A DNA stretch of 22,080 bases from JAIPEK01 sp041685935 (GCA_041685935.1 JAWLES010000024.1:1-22080); one strand, 5' to 3'. Shown: positions 8,507 through 14,842, counted from the stretch's first letter. Numbers and translations are program-made. Notes: a model not told the origin generated them from the letters alone.

Positions 8507-8541
8507 GACCTGCCGGCCCCTGTAACAAAAGCCGGCAGGTC
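8507..8541. repeat. Perfect 11-bp inverted repeat downstream of glnQ
   Basis: GACCTGCCGGC (8507-8517) and GCCGGCAGGTC (8531-8541) are exact reverse complements around a 13-base loop. The hairpin lies about 120 bases beyond the glnQ stop and about 100 bases upstream of the KamA-type gene, both on the minus strand. It is probably the 3' end or stabilising structure of the gln operon mRNA. The T-run typical of a terminator (TTTTTT, near 8551) is on the plus-strand side only, so a simple rho-independent terminator for glnQ is not clear. Confidence 0.55.
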
Positions 8542-8662
8542 TTTCGGCATTTTTTCCCGGGTATTCCGTCAAGGCGGGGCCGTCCGCCGGTACCGTCAAG
8601 TTAACTGCGGGTTAAGGGCACGCTTATGAAAATACGTTCGCTCCCGTGCCGAAAGGAATATG

Positions 8663-9403
8663 TCAGTGGGCGCCCACGTGGCCGAGAAAATTTTTAAACC
8701 TGACCGTCTCCGGATTCCGTATCATCCGTGCCGGATCCCCCTCTTCGGCAATAAACCCTTCATCCATGAATATCAGTCTGTCTCCCACCTGGGAAGCAAA
8801 CGTCATTTCATGGGTGACGACCATCATGGTCATACCGCTGTCTTTTGCGATATTTTTCATGACATCCAGTACCTCGCCGATCATTTCCGGGTCCAGGGCG
8901 GAAGTGGGTTCATCAAACAGCATGACCTTGGGGCTTACTGCCAGGGCCCTGGCAATGGCCACGCGCTGCTGCTGTCCGCCGGACAGCTGTGAAGGGAGCT
9001 TGTCCTCGAATTCACTCAATCCCACCTTCCCAAGCAGCTCCCTGGCGGTTTTGTTTGCTTCGATTTTTGAGCGGCCCCTGGCTTTTCTGGGGCCGAAGGC
9101 AATATTTTCCAATGCGGTCATGTGGGGAAAAAGATTGAACTGCTGAAAAACCATTCCCACTTCAAGCCGAATCTGCCGGATTTTTGCCGTCTCTTCAGGT
9201 ATCCGGATGTTGTCCACAATCAACCGGCCCGAGGTGATCATTTCAAGGCAGTTGATACATCGGATCAGTGTTGACTTGCCCGACCCGGAAGGGCCGACAA
9301 CAACAACCACCTCTCCCTTGCCGATGGACAGGTTGATGTCGTGCAGCACTTCCGTCCCGTCAAAACTTTTAGTGACATTCTTAAGCTCTATGATGGGTTT
9401 CAA
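8663..9403 (-). CDS. glnQ: Glutamine-type amino acid ABC transporter, ATP-binding subunit
   Basis: A 246-residue ABC ATPase of the polar amino acid class that powers uptake with the GlnP permease. Walker A is GPSGSGKST (37-45), Q-loop Gln87, signature LSGGQQQ (140-146), Walker B VMLFDEP with Glu165, D-loop SALD, and switch His198 (VVTHEM). Length matches GlnQ/HisP. The start is TTG at 9403, overlapping the permease TGA by four bases (TTGA); the first in-frame ATG is more than 50 codons further and would remove Walker A. Translation therefore probably depends on coupling to glnP. The glutamine assignment comes mainly from the neighbouring binding protein and permease, since the ATPase alone does not set specificity. 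Confidence 0.93.
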   Translation of the reverse strand: MKPIIELKNVTKSFDGTEVLHDINLSIGKGEVVVVVGPSGSGKSTLIRCINCLEMITSGRLIVDNIRIPEETAKIRQIRLEVGMVFQQFNLFPHMTALENIAFGPRKARGRSKIEANKTARELLGKVGLSEFEDKLPSQLSGGQQQRVAIARALAVSPKVMLFDEPTSALDPEMIGEVLDVMKNIAKDSGMTMMVVTHEMTFASQVGDRLIFMDEGFIAEEGDPARMIRNPETVRFKNFLGHVGAH

Positions 9404-10122
9404 AATATTCTCATTCTCTTTTCAAGGGATTTCAATACAATTGCAAGGGTTCCGGTCATGATCAGGTACATCACCGCAACCGCCGACCATACCTCTACAG
9501 CCCTGAAGTTGCTCGCCATAATCTCCTGTCCCTGCCTGGTCAATTCACCCACGCCGATCACAATAAAAAGGGAGGTGTCTTTAAGGCTTATGATAAACTG
9601 ATTGCACAGGGGGGGAATCATACGTCTGAACGCAATGGGGCCGATCACATAAGCAATCAGCTGAAACCGATTTATTCCCAGGGACATGCCTGCTTCTATC
9701 TGGCCTTTGTTAATGGAGAGAACTGCTCCCCTGACAATCTCGGCAATATACGCCCCCGCATTGATCATAATGGTGACCACAGCGGCGGTGAGGGCATCAA
9801 ATCGAAACTGGTCCAGGTCAAGGAGGCCCTTTATAATCATGGGCAGTGCGAAATAGATGAACATGGCCTGTACCATGATCGGTGTACCCCGTACCAGCTC
9901 CACAAATGTGCCGGATATGTACCGGATGAGCGAACTGATAAGTATGTAAATACCTCCGGATTTTTCGCCGATGGAGGTGGTGCCGGCAATTCGTCCGAGT
10001 CCTGCAAGAACGCCGATGGTCATCCCCCCCACAATTCCTACAATCGTGATGTACCATGTCAGCTTCGCCCCTTCGAGCAGGGGCGGAATCGATTTTACAA
10101 CAATATCAAATTCAAAATCCAT
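9400..10122 (-). CDS. glnP: Glutamine-type amino acid ABC transporter, permease
   Basis: A 240-residue inner-membrane permease of the HisM/GlnP type. It has several hydrophobic helices, the conserved RGTPIMVQ motif, the TAAVVTIMINAGAYIAEIVRG segment and the EAA loop that contacts the ATPase (EAGMSLGINRFQLI with downstream FRRMIPPL). The stretches shared with E. coli GlnP as I recall it are long, including KDTSLFIVIGVGELTRQGQE and the WSAVAV end. It is about 20 residues longer than E. coli GlnP; the extra sequence lies after the first helix (around 48-70). The start ATG at 10122 has only a weak AAAGAAG site, and a strong hairpin separates it from glnH, so less permease than binding protein is probably made. 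It overlaps glnQ by four bases. Confidence 0.92.
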   Translation of the reverse strand: MDFEFDIVVKSIPPLLEGAKLTWYITIVGIVGGMTIGVLAGLGRIAGTTSIGEKSGGIYILISSLIRYISGTFVELVRGTPIMVQAMFIYFALPMIIKGLLDLDQFRFDALTAAVVTIMINAGAYIAEIVRGAVLSINKGQIEAGMSLGINRFQLIAYVIGPIAFRRMIPPLCNQFIISLKDTSLFIVIGVGELTRQGQEIMASNFRAVEVWSAVAVMYLIMTGTLAIVLKSLEKRMRIF

Positions 10123-10146
10123 AATGGCTTCTTTGGTCGTTAAAAT

Positions 10147-10181
10147 ACCGGCAGTTCATCTGTATTGCGTAAACTGCCGGT
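10147..10181 (-). repeat. Intercistronic hairpin between glnH and glnP
   Basis: ACCGGCAGTT (10147-10156) and AACTGCCGGT (10172-10181) form a perfect 10-bp stem with a 15-base loop. Read on the minus strand, it falls 42 bases after the glnH stop and is followed by ATTTTA, a weak uridine run. Such hairpins often block 3' exonuclease or partly terminate, giving more binding protein than membrane subunits. It shares the 7-base core CTGCCGG with the hairpin beyond glnQ. Confidence 0.6.
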
Positions 10182-10222
10182 GATTATTAATCTGGCCCGA
10201 AAGTCGGGTTGCGGTAAAACAG

Positions 10223-10987
10223 TTATTCAGGCGCGGTGCCGAACCATTTCTTGTACAATTCCGCATAGGAACCATCCTCAATCATTTTGAGGAGGGCGAT
10301 ATTGACTTTTTCCCGGAGCTCGCTGCCGCTGGGAAAAGCGATGCCGTACTGGGCCGCCTTTACATCCGGCCCGACTGCCTTTACTTTCCCGCCTCCGGCT
10401 TCCTTAATGAAGTAAAGCACGTTCGGGGTGTCGTGCATGGCGGCATCCGCACCGCCTGTGGCCACCTCCAGGTAAGCCTGGTCTATGTTGGGAAATTTGA
10501 CAACTTTTTCAGGGTTCATTGACTCAACATACTCCACGGTGGCAGTTCCTGTTTTTACGGCAACCACTTTCCCCTCAAGGTCTTCCGGCCCCTTAATATC
10601 CTCGTTTTCAGTCCTCACCATGGTTTTCAGCCCCGCCCTGAAATAGGGATGAGAAAAATCAATGGATTTCTCCCGCTCGGAAGTGATAAAAATTGCTGCA
10701 AGGGCGGCATCAATATTGCCGCTGGTCAGTGCCGGAATAAGACCGTTAAAATCCATTGGTTTCAGCTCATATTCCACATCAATACGGTCTGCAATCTCTT
10801 CCCACAAATCAATGTCAAACCCGGTATACTCCCCGTCGTCTCCCTTGTATTCAAAAGGGACAAAGGAGGTGTCCACGCCCACATAAAGCTTTTCCGCATG
10901 AGCGGTTCCGAAAAAAAGAAGGCAGGTAAACATAATCGCCATTGCCGTTAAAAACTGCCGGGTCATCCCTAACCTGAAGTGTTTCAT
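10223..10987 (-). CDS. glnH: Periplasmic glutamine-binding protein of ABC transporter
   Basis: A 254-residue exported solute-binding protein. The signal peptide covers about 1-31 (positive start, hydrophobic FLTAMAIMFTCLLFFGTA, cleavage after AHA). The mature part begins KLYVGVDTSFVPFEYKG. Ligand residues known from E. coli GlnH can be recognised: the Arg in FITSEREKSIDF that holds the carboxylate, the GTATVEY loop, and the His-Asp pair in AMHDTPNVLYF that holds the amino group and side chain. The end (YKKWFGTAPE) nearly matches E. coli GlnH. Glutamine is the likely ligand, though close relatives bind other polar amino acids. The ATG at 10987 follows AAAGGAGA by eight bases. It is first in the operon. 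Confidence 0.93.
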   Translation of the reverse strand: MKHFRLGMTRQFLTAMAIMFTCLLFFGTAHAEKLYVGVDTSFVPFEYKGDDGEYTGFDIDLWEEIADRIDVEYELKPMDFNGLIPALTSGNIDAALAAIFITSEREKSIDFSHPYFRAGLKTMVRTENEDIKGPEDLEGKVVAVKTGTATVEYVESMNPEKVVKFPNIDQAYLEVATGGADAAMHDTPNVLYFIKEAGGGKVKAVGPDVKAAQYGIAFPSGSELREKVNIALLKMIEDGSYAELYKKWFGTAPE

Positions 10988-11252
10988 ACTGAATCTCCTT
11001 TACGTTTAAATCAGAGTTGTTTAAACAAGTTCCATCTTTACCTTTTTGACAGGCCACTTTAAAAAAACCGAGTGGCATCATTCAGCGGCTGAGCCCAAAC
11101 CGGCTGTTCAGGTGAGAGCCTGCCCGTCAACAAATTGTAATTTCCATTACGTAAATCAAACAGCGCGCAACCAGACGGCGCATTGTTAAACGATCTTTTT
11201 TTGATAAAAGATATACAAGCGCCGGCAATACCTATGATCCTGTAAAGACAAG
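10988..11252 (-). other. Long leader region upstream of glnH
   Basis: No gene is seen here. If the promoter at 11253-11282 is used, the glnH mRNA has a leader of about 260 bases. It contains several short inverted repeats: GCCACT (11053-11058) with AGTGGC (11071-11076), GTAAT/ATTAC around a 4-base loop near 11140-11153, and ATCTTTT/AAAAGAT near 11191-11210. None matches a riboswitch I can name, and there is no obvious leader peptide. It may hold operator sites or post-transcriptional control. Confidence 0.4.
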
Positions 11253-11282
11253 ACTATATAGTTGCAGGGAACAACTTGTCAA
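11253..11282 (-). promoter_or_regulatory. Candidate sigma-70 promoter for glnHPQ
   Basis: Read on the minus strand, a perfect TTGACA (11282-11277) and TATAGT (11258-11253, 5 of 6 matches) are separated by 18 bases. It lies just after the terminator of the preceding DsrE operon and before glnH, the right place for an independent promoter. The start would be near 11246. A promoter closer to glnH cannot be excluded. Confidence 0.5.
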
Positions 11283-11354
11283 GAAAAATATTGAAAGCAT
11301 TTTCATTCAAGGTGACAGAATCAAAAACTTCCCTGCGGCCGGTCTTTGGCCGGG

Positions 11355-11382
11355 AAAAAGCCGTCCCTTGACGGAAACGGCT
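11355..11382 (-). terminator. Rho-independent terminator of the DsrE operon
   Basis: On the minus strand, CCGTC, a 4-base AAGG loop and GACGG (11374-11361) are followed by CTTTTT (11360-11355). A second register with AGCCGT/ACGGCT (11382-11359) uses the same sequence. It lies about 30 bases after the stop of the last DsrE-fold gene, the expected distance for an operon end. Confidence 0.75.
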
Positions 11383-11404
11383 GATTTCAGATCCGGGTAT
11401 TCGG

Positions 11405-11737
11405 CTACAGCAAACCGATAACCCGGTCACTCGACTCAACAAGCTCTACAATAGATTCGTAGTCTCCCCCGGATACAGGCAGACTGACTGAATCCACATC
11501 TATCCCCCGAAGCCCGGCATCCTGAATTAAAACATACACCTTGAGTTTTTCATCAATCAATCCGCCCATATCCTGTGAAGAAGAATCTTTTATATCCGCC
11601 CTGCAGAAGTTAACCGCGTCCTGTAACAGATACAGGTGTACCGAGTGACCCATGGCCAGCATATCTGAAGCCGACCGCAGAGCTCTGTCAGCTTCGGCGG
11701 TAAATGGACCGCTTTTAAGCAAAACAGTAATCTTCAT
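11405..11737 (-). CDS. DsrE/DsrH-like protein lacking the redox cysteines
   Basis: A 110-residue DsrE-fold protein, third in a row of three. The N-terminal strand and helix (KITVLLKSGPFTAEADRALRSA) and the second strand (GHSVHLYLLQDAV) are typical of DsrE/TusD-type sulfur carriers. Where the first protein of the operon has Sec-Gly-Thr-Cys before its Arg-Gly turn, this one reads LIQDAGLRGI, so both chalcogen positions are lost while Arg-Gly stays. A single Cys in VNFCRAD sits elsewhere. It is probably a structural partner in a hetero-oligomer like DsrEFH/TusBCD rather than a carrier itself. The ATG at 11737 follows AGGAGC; a TTG two codons upstream is less likely. Ten bases separate it from the gene before. 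It ends in TAG and a terminator follows. Confidence 0.75.
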   Translation of the reverse strand: MKITVLLKSGPFTAEADRALRSASDMLAMGHSVHLYLLQDAVNFCRADIKDSSSQDMGGLIDEKLKVYVLIQDAGLRGIDVDSVSLPVSGGDYESIVELVESSDRVIGLL

Positions 11738-11747
11738 TTTCAAGCTC

Positions 11748-12128
11748 CTAAAAAATCAGTTGCAGAGGGTTGTTCGCCATCAACTCCGAAACAGTATTAT
11801 GATCAACGGCCTGCAGATCTTCGACCAGGTCTTCAGCCTCCAAACCACGCTTCAGGAGCGACTCCTGTTCTACGTAAAATTCGGCGGGGTTGTCTTTTTT
11901 TTCGTAAAGACCACGCACGATAATCTCCTCCAGGGTCTCGCTCAACGACAGCCATTGGCTCTGGCTGGGCTCCTGCCCCTCCTTTGCCAGATATACACCA
12001 TCATCCACAAGTACGACCACGGGCCGAAACCCTAATGAAATAGAGCCGTTCGCATGGCGCATGGCTTCAGCTGCCTGGAAACCGCCGTAAGGTCCGTGCC
12101 GGACTACAATCAGAATATCTTTGCTCAT
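11748..12128 (-). CDS. DsrE/DsrF (TusC)-like protein without cysteine
   Basis: A 126-residue DsrE-fold protein, second of three. VVRHGPYGGFQAAEAMRHANG resembles the first strand-loop-helix of TusC/DsrF proteins, and FRPVVVLVDDGVYLA forms the next core strand. It contains no cysteine at all. The segment VEQESLLKRGL aligns with the Sec motif of the first protein (LUGTCFNFRGL): Glu replaces Sec and Ser replaces Cys. A direct sulfur-carrier role is therefore unlikely, and a structural role in a complex is more plausible. I chose the ATG at 12128, which has AGGAGG five bases upstream; an upstream in-frame start at 12155 would lie across the end of the preceding gene. The gap to the TAA of the selenoprotein gene is only 13 bases. 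Confidence 0.78.
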   Translation of the reverse strand: MSKDILIVVRHGPYGGFQAAEAMRHANGSISLGFRPVVVLVDDGVYLAKEGQEPSQSQWLSLSETLEEIIVRGLYEKKDNPAEFYVEQESLLKRGLEAEDLVEDLQAVDHNTVSELMANNPLQLIF

Positions 12129-12141
12129 GACATCCTCCTGT

Positions 12142-12495
12142 TTACGGGCCGGCATTGATTAAAATGTCAGTTTTATCAAGGAGCTTGAAAAGGCTTTTAA
12201 GGGTGCCGGTGTTGGCTCCTTTGATAAATTGCTCTTTCCGCAGACCGCGGAAATTAAAACAGGTGCCTCAAAGATCAACATGAGCCCCCTGTTCGATAAG
12301 TTCGGCAAACCCCTTTTCAGCATTGGGAACACCTGATGCCCGCTGATCTTTAAGAAAAGCATAAGTTCCGTCACCTGATCCGACTATGGCAACGTTATGC
12401 CCCTTCTTCAGCGCCGCATCAGCAATGCCCGTGACGGTATCAACGTCCTGGCCGCCATAAGGCGCAGATCCGAGCATGAAAGTTATTTGTTTCAT
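12142..12495 (-). CDS. DsrE-family selenoprotein (in-frame UGA at codon 76 read as selenocysteine)
   Basis: A 117-residue DsrE-fold protein if the TGA at 12268-12270 is read as selenocysteine, or a truncated 75-residue product if not. The N-terminal half (ITFMLGSAPYGGQD, a helix, then GHNVAIVGSGDGTYAF) is DsrE/TusD-like. After Sec76 the same frame continues with GTCFNFRGLRKEQFIKGAN to a TAA at 12142, which matches the usual second half with its conserved Cys-x-x-Cys and Arg-Gly turn, here Sec76-Gly-Thr-Cys79. A hairpin with a GGUCU loop lies 14 bases after the UGA. Reading through brings the stop to 13 bases before the next gene. Family members pass persulfide sulfur or act in thiol redox; a Sec-Cys pair suggests a fast selenenylsulfide switch. 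The start ATG follows AGGGGGG. Its substrate is unknown; sulfide from the neighbouring C-S lyase is a guess. Confidence 0.92.
12235..12253 (-). promoter_or_regulatory. Bacterial SECIS-like hairpin for UGA recoding
   Basis: In the mRNA, UUUCCGC (12253-12247), loop GGUCU (12246-12242) and GCGGAAA (12241-12235) form a perfect 7-bp stem within the coding sequence, 14 bases after the UGA. The GGUCU loop equals the SelB-recognition loop of the E. coli fdhF SECIS, as established for that element. The bulged U in the fdhF stem is not visible here, which is not unusual between species. Confidence 0.85.
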
Positions 12496-12604
12496 AAGCC
12501 CCCCTGATGTATTAATGGAAAAAGAACACTGTCCGTAAAGATCTTTATTCCAGATTACCTGAAACCGGGGGTATATGCAAAAATTTTTTTAAGTGACGCC
12601 CTGT

Positions 12605-13810
12605 TTACAACAGCCCTTTGAATGCCGATACAATGGATTCGGCGGCTTTTTCCAGAATCGGTCTTGGACAGGCAATGTTGATCCGCTCGAATCCTGCGCC
12701 GTTATCACCGAACCATTCCCCGTGATCAAGGCCCACGCCCGCTTTTTCCTCCAGAAGCCGAACCCGGTCCATTCCGTCAGGCATGACAGCCCCAAAATCC
12801 ACCCACGCCAGATAAGTGCCCTGAAGTTCATACACAACCACGCCGGGCAGTTCTTTTTCAAGAAAGGTTTTAAGATAAATGAAATTATCGTACAGGTATT
12901 CAATAAGGTCATCCAGCCATGGTTCTGCTTCATTGTATGCTGCAGCGGCAGCCACGGCCCCGAAAAGCGTTCCCCCGATGCCGTTGGTGAAACCTAAATT
13001 CTCTATCTGGCAGGTCATCTCCTCTCGGATGGCCGGGTCGGGCATTATTATGCCTGACTGCTGAAGACCTGCCAGGTTAAAGGTTTTGCTGGCTGCCAGA
13101 CAGGTAATGGAATTCCGGGCGAATTCCTGTGAAAGTGATGCAAAACAGAGATGCTTGAATCCCGGCATGACAAGATCGCAGTGAATTTCATCCGAAACGG
13201 TGAGCACATTGTTCTCAAGGCAGATGTTACCGAAACTCTCCAGCTCATCTTTAGTCCATACGCGGCCCACCGGGTTATGGGGGCTGCAGAGAATCGCAAG
13301 CTTCACACGGGGGTCCCGCACCTTCTCCTTGAGATCTTCAAAATCCATGCGGTACTGACCGTGTTCAATCCGCAAAGGATTCCCGGCGATCCTGCGGCCG
13401 TTGTTCAGAATAGCCCTGGCAAAGGGATAGTAAACAGGAGGCTGGATCAAAACCTTGTCCCCGGACTGCGAAAAACGCTGAATGATATAGTTGACAGCAG
13501 GCACCACACCTGGAGTGGTTCTGATCCAGTCTTCATGGATCTCAAACTGATGCCGTCTCTTATACCAGGAAATCAAAGCCGGAAAATAGGAAGGGTCAGT
13601 CAGTGTATACCCGTATAACCGGTGTTCCAGGCGCTTTTCCATGGCCTTTTTGATCACGTCCGGACACTTGAAATCCATATCCGCAACCCAAAGCGGCAAC
13701 AGTTCCTCTTTGCCTTTGCCAAACACTTTAGAGAGCACCCCGGGTTCCCATTTCATGGAAGCGGTGCCGCTGCGGTCGATTATCTCGTCAAAATTCCAGT
13801 CTTTATCCAT
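12605..13810 (-). CDS. MalY/PatB-type PLP C-S lyase / aminotransferase
   Basis: A 401-residue fold-type I PLP enzyme of the MalY/PatB group, which cleaves cystathionine or cysteine-type C-S bonds to release a thiol or H2S, pyruvate and ammonia. The N-terminal LPLWVADMDFKCPDVI motif is diagnostic for this group. The substrate and PLP sites are seen in GYTLTDPSYF, SPHNPVGRVW, SDEIHCDLV and SKTFNLAGLQ (PLP lysine), with an Arg in ERINIACPRPIL near the end for the carboxylate. The length is normal. Some relatives are mainly aminotransferases, so the exact reaction is not certain. The ATG follows AAGGAA by eight bases. The DsrE operon begins 109 bases downstream on the same strand with no terminator visible between them, so a shared transcript and a sulfur-delivery link are plausible. 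Confidence 0.9.
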   Translation of the reverse strand: MDKDWNFDEIIDRSGTASMKWEPGVLSKVFGKGKEELLPLWVADMDFKCPDVIKKAMEKRLEHRLYGYTLTDPSYFPALISWYKRRHQFEIHEDWIRTTPGVVPAVNYIIQRFSQSGDKVLIQPPVYYPFARAILNNGRRIAGNPLRIEHGQYRMDFEDLKEKVRDPRVKLAILCSPHNPVGRVWTKDELESFGNICLENNVLTVSDEIHCDLVMPGFKHLCFASLSQEFARNSITCLAASKTFNLAGLQQSGIIMPDPAIREEMTCQIENLGFTNGIGGTLFGAVAAAAAYNEAEPWLDDLIEYLYDNFIYLKTFLEKELPGVVVYELQGTYLAWVDFGAVMPDGMDRVRLLEEKAGVGLDHGEWFGDNGAGFERINIACPRPILEKAAESIVSAFKGLL

Positions 13811-13859
13811 TGATGTATTCCTTCAACTAAAGCTCATCTTTACAAATCTTTCCTGCACA

Positions 13860-13893
13860 CCCGGCCCGCCGGGACGATCATCATCATCCCGGC
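13860..13893. repeat. Overlapping inverted repeats in the malY-type/DRTGG divergent region
   Basis: GCCGGGA (13868-13874) and TCCCGGC (13887-13893) form a perfect 7-bp stem with a 12-base loop. The same left arm can pair instead with CCCGGC (13860-13865), giving two exclusive structures. For minus-strand transcription a TATTAT -10-like box (13906-13901) lies just upstream, so the malY-type leader would start close to the hairpin. This may be an operator or leader switch. Confidence 0.4.
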
Positions 13894-13940
13894 GACCCTG
13901 ATAATATCCGATCCTGGCCTGTTATGCGACGGTTCATATG

Positions 13941-13957
13941 AAAAATCAATGATTTTT
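13941..13957. promoter_or_regulatory. AT-rich palindrome upstream of the DRTGG operon
   Basis: AAAAATCA, one base, then TGATTTTT forms an 8-bp dyad about 90 bases before the first gene of the plus-strand operon. Its symmetry and place between divergent genes suggest a regulator site. No convincing sigma-70 boxes for the operon were found nearby. Confidence 0.3.
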
Positions 13958-14046
13958 TTTCAGTGAATGCTGCAGGAAAAGCCGGCGGCGTATATCCGCA
14001 GCCGGATTATGATTGACTTGCCCGCCCGTATCCAGTAAGCTGAATT

Positions 14047-14400
14047 ATGAAACTGTCTCAAATCGCATATATAGTGGAAGCAGAGTTCCTGGCCTGCGGA
14101 CACCTCGACTCCGGCGAAATCACCAAAGCCGGGGCAAGCGACCTTTTGAGTGATGTCCTGGCCGCCAAAGCCGAAAATGCCCTCCTGCTGACCGGCATAA
14201 AAACCATCCAGATGGTAAAAACCTGCACGATCGCCGGAATCGGAGCTGTCATCCTGGTCAGGGGTAAAATCCCGGATATCGATACCATTGAACTTGCATC
14301 CCAAGAGGAACTGCCGCTTCTCAGCACGAAGCTTTCCTTGTTCATTGCAAGCGGAAGGCTTTACCAGCAGGGTATACAGGGTTTGAAACATGCAAGATAA
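14047..14400 (+). CDS. DRTGG-domain protein of hydrogenase accessory cassette
   Basis: A 117-residue single-domain protein. The pattern GASDLLSDVLAAKAENALLLTG followed by IAGIGAVILVRGKIPD is that of stand-alone DRTGG domains encoded beside Hnd-type [FeFe] hydrogenases in anaerobes. The DRTGG domain is also found in phosphotransacetylase and near CBS domains, where it is thought to sense a ligand, but its activity is unknown. It resembles the second DRTGG protein of this operon (16131-16466) at the DLLSDV core, so the two may form a heterodimer. It is the first gene of the plus-strand operon, six bases before the next one. The ribosome-binding site is weak (AGTAAG). Confidence 0.8.
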   Translation: MKLSQIAYIVEAEFLACGHLDSGEITKAGASDLLSDVLAAKAENALLLTGIKTIQMVKTCTIAGIGAVILVRGKIPDIDTIELASQEELPLLSTKLSLFIASGRLYQQGIQGLKHAR

Positions 14401-14406
14401 GAGCAT

Positions 14407-14841
14407 ATGCCCATGGCGTCACTGTTCAGAACATTCCGGATACAAAAGAGGGATTTCACCAATGCGGGAAACGCGTCGATCTGTGTGAAAAAACTTCTCA
14501 AGTCTCTGAACACCTGCGGCTCCATTATCAGAAGAGCTTCCATATGCGGGTATGAAGGAGAAATGAATGTGGTCATGCACGCCACAACCGACGGACACCT
14601 TGACCTGGAACTCTCCGAGCACCGGATCATCCTCACAGTATCTGACAAAGGCCCCGGAATCGAGGACATTGAAACCGCCATGCAGAAAGGGTTTTCAACA
14701 GCTCCGGAAGAATTCAGGGAAATGGGCTTCGGTGCAGGGATGGGGCTTTCAAATATACTTGAAAACACTGATATCCTGCACATAGATTCAAAGCCGGGAA
14801 CAGGCACGGTAATACGAATGGAATTTTCCACAGGGGTATGA
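14407..14841 (+). CDS. HATPase (anti-sigma/RsbW-like) ATP-binding protein
   Basis: A 144-residue GHKL ATPase domain without a histidine-phosphotransfer helix. Visible boxes are an N box (GYEGEMNVVMHA, Asn as Mg ligand), G1 (VSDKGPGIED), a GFSTAPEE lid region and G2 (GFGAGMGLSN), ending with the usual GTGTVIRMEF strand. RsbW/SpoIIAB-type proteins of this form phosphorylate an anti-sigma antagonist, but the partner here is unknown. It lies between a DRTGG gene and the HydA-like gene, whose ATG follows its TGA by one base, so translation is likely coupled. Such ATPases are regular members of hydrogenase accessory clusters. The start at 14407 has a poor ribosome-binding site. Confidence 0.85.
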   Translation: MPMASLFRTFRIQKRDFTNAGNASICVKKLLKSLNTCGSIIRRASICGYEGEMNVVMHATTDGHLDLELSEHRIILTVSDKGPGIEDIETAMQKGFSTAPEEFREMGFGAGMGLSNILENTDILHIDSKPGTGTVIRMEFSTGV

Positions 14842-14842
14842 C

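Noticed and set aside
12268..12270. TGA read as a true stop, making a 75-aa protein or a pseudogene
   Set aside because: The same frame continues with conserved DsrE sequence, a SECIS-like hairpin follows, and the downstream stop restores tight operon spacing.
12159..12374. 71-aa minus-strand ORF overlapping the selenoprotein gene
   Set aside because: It is out of frame with the DsrE reading, has no family resemblance, and covers the region explained by UGA read-through.
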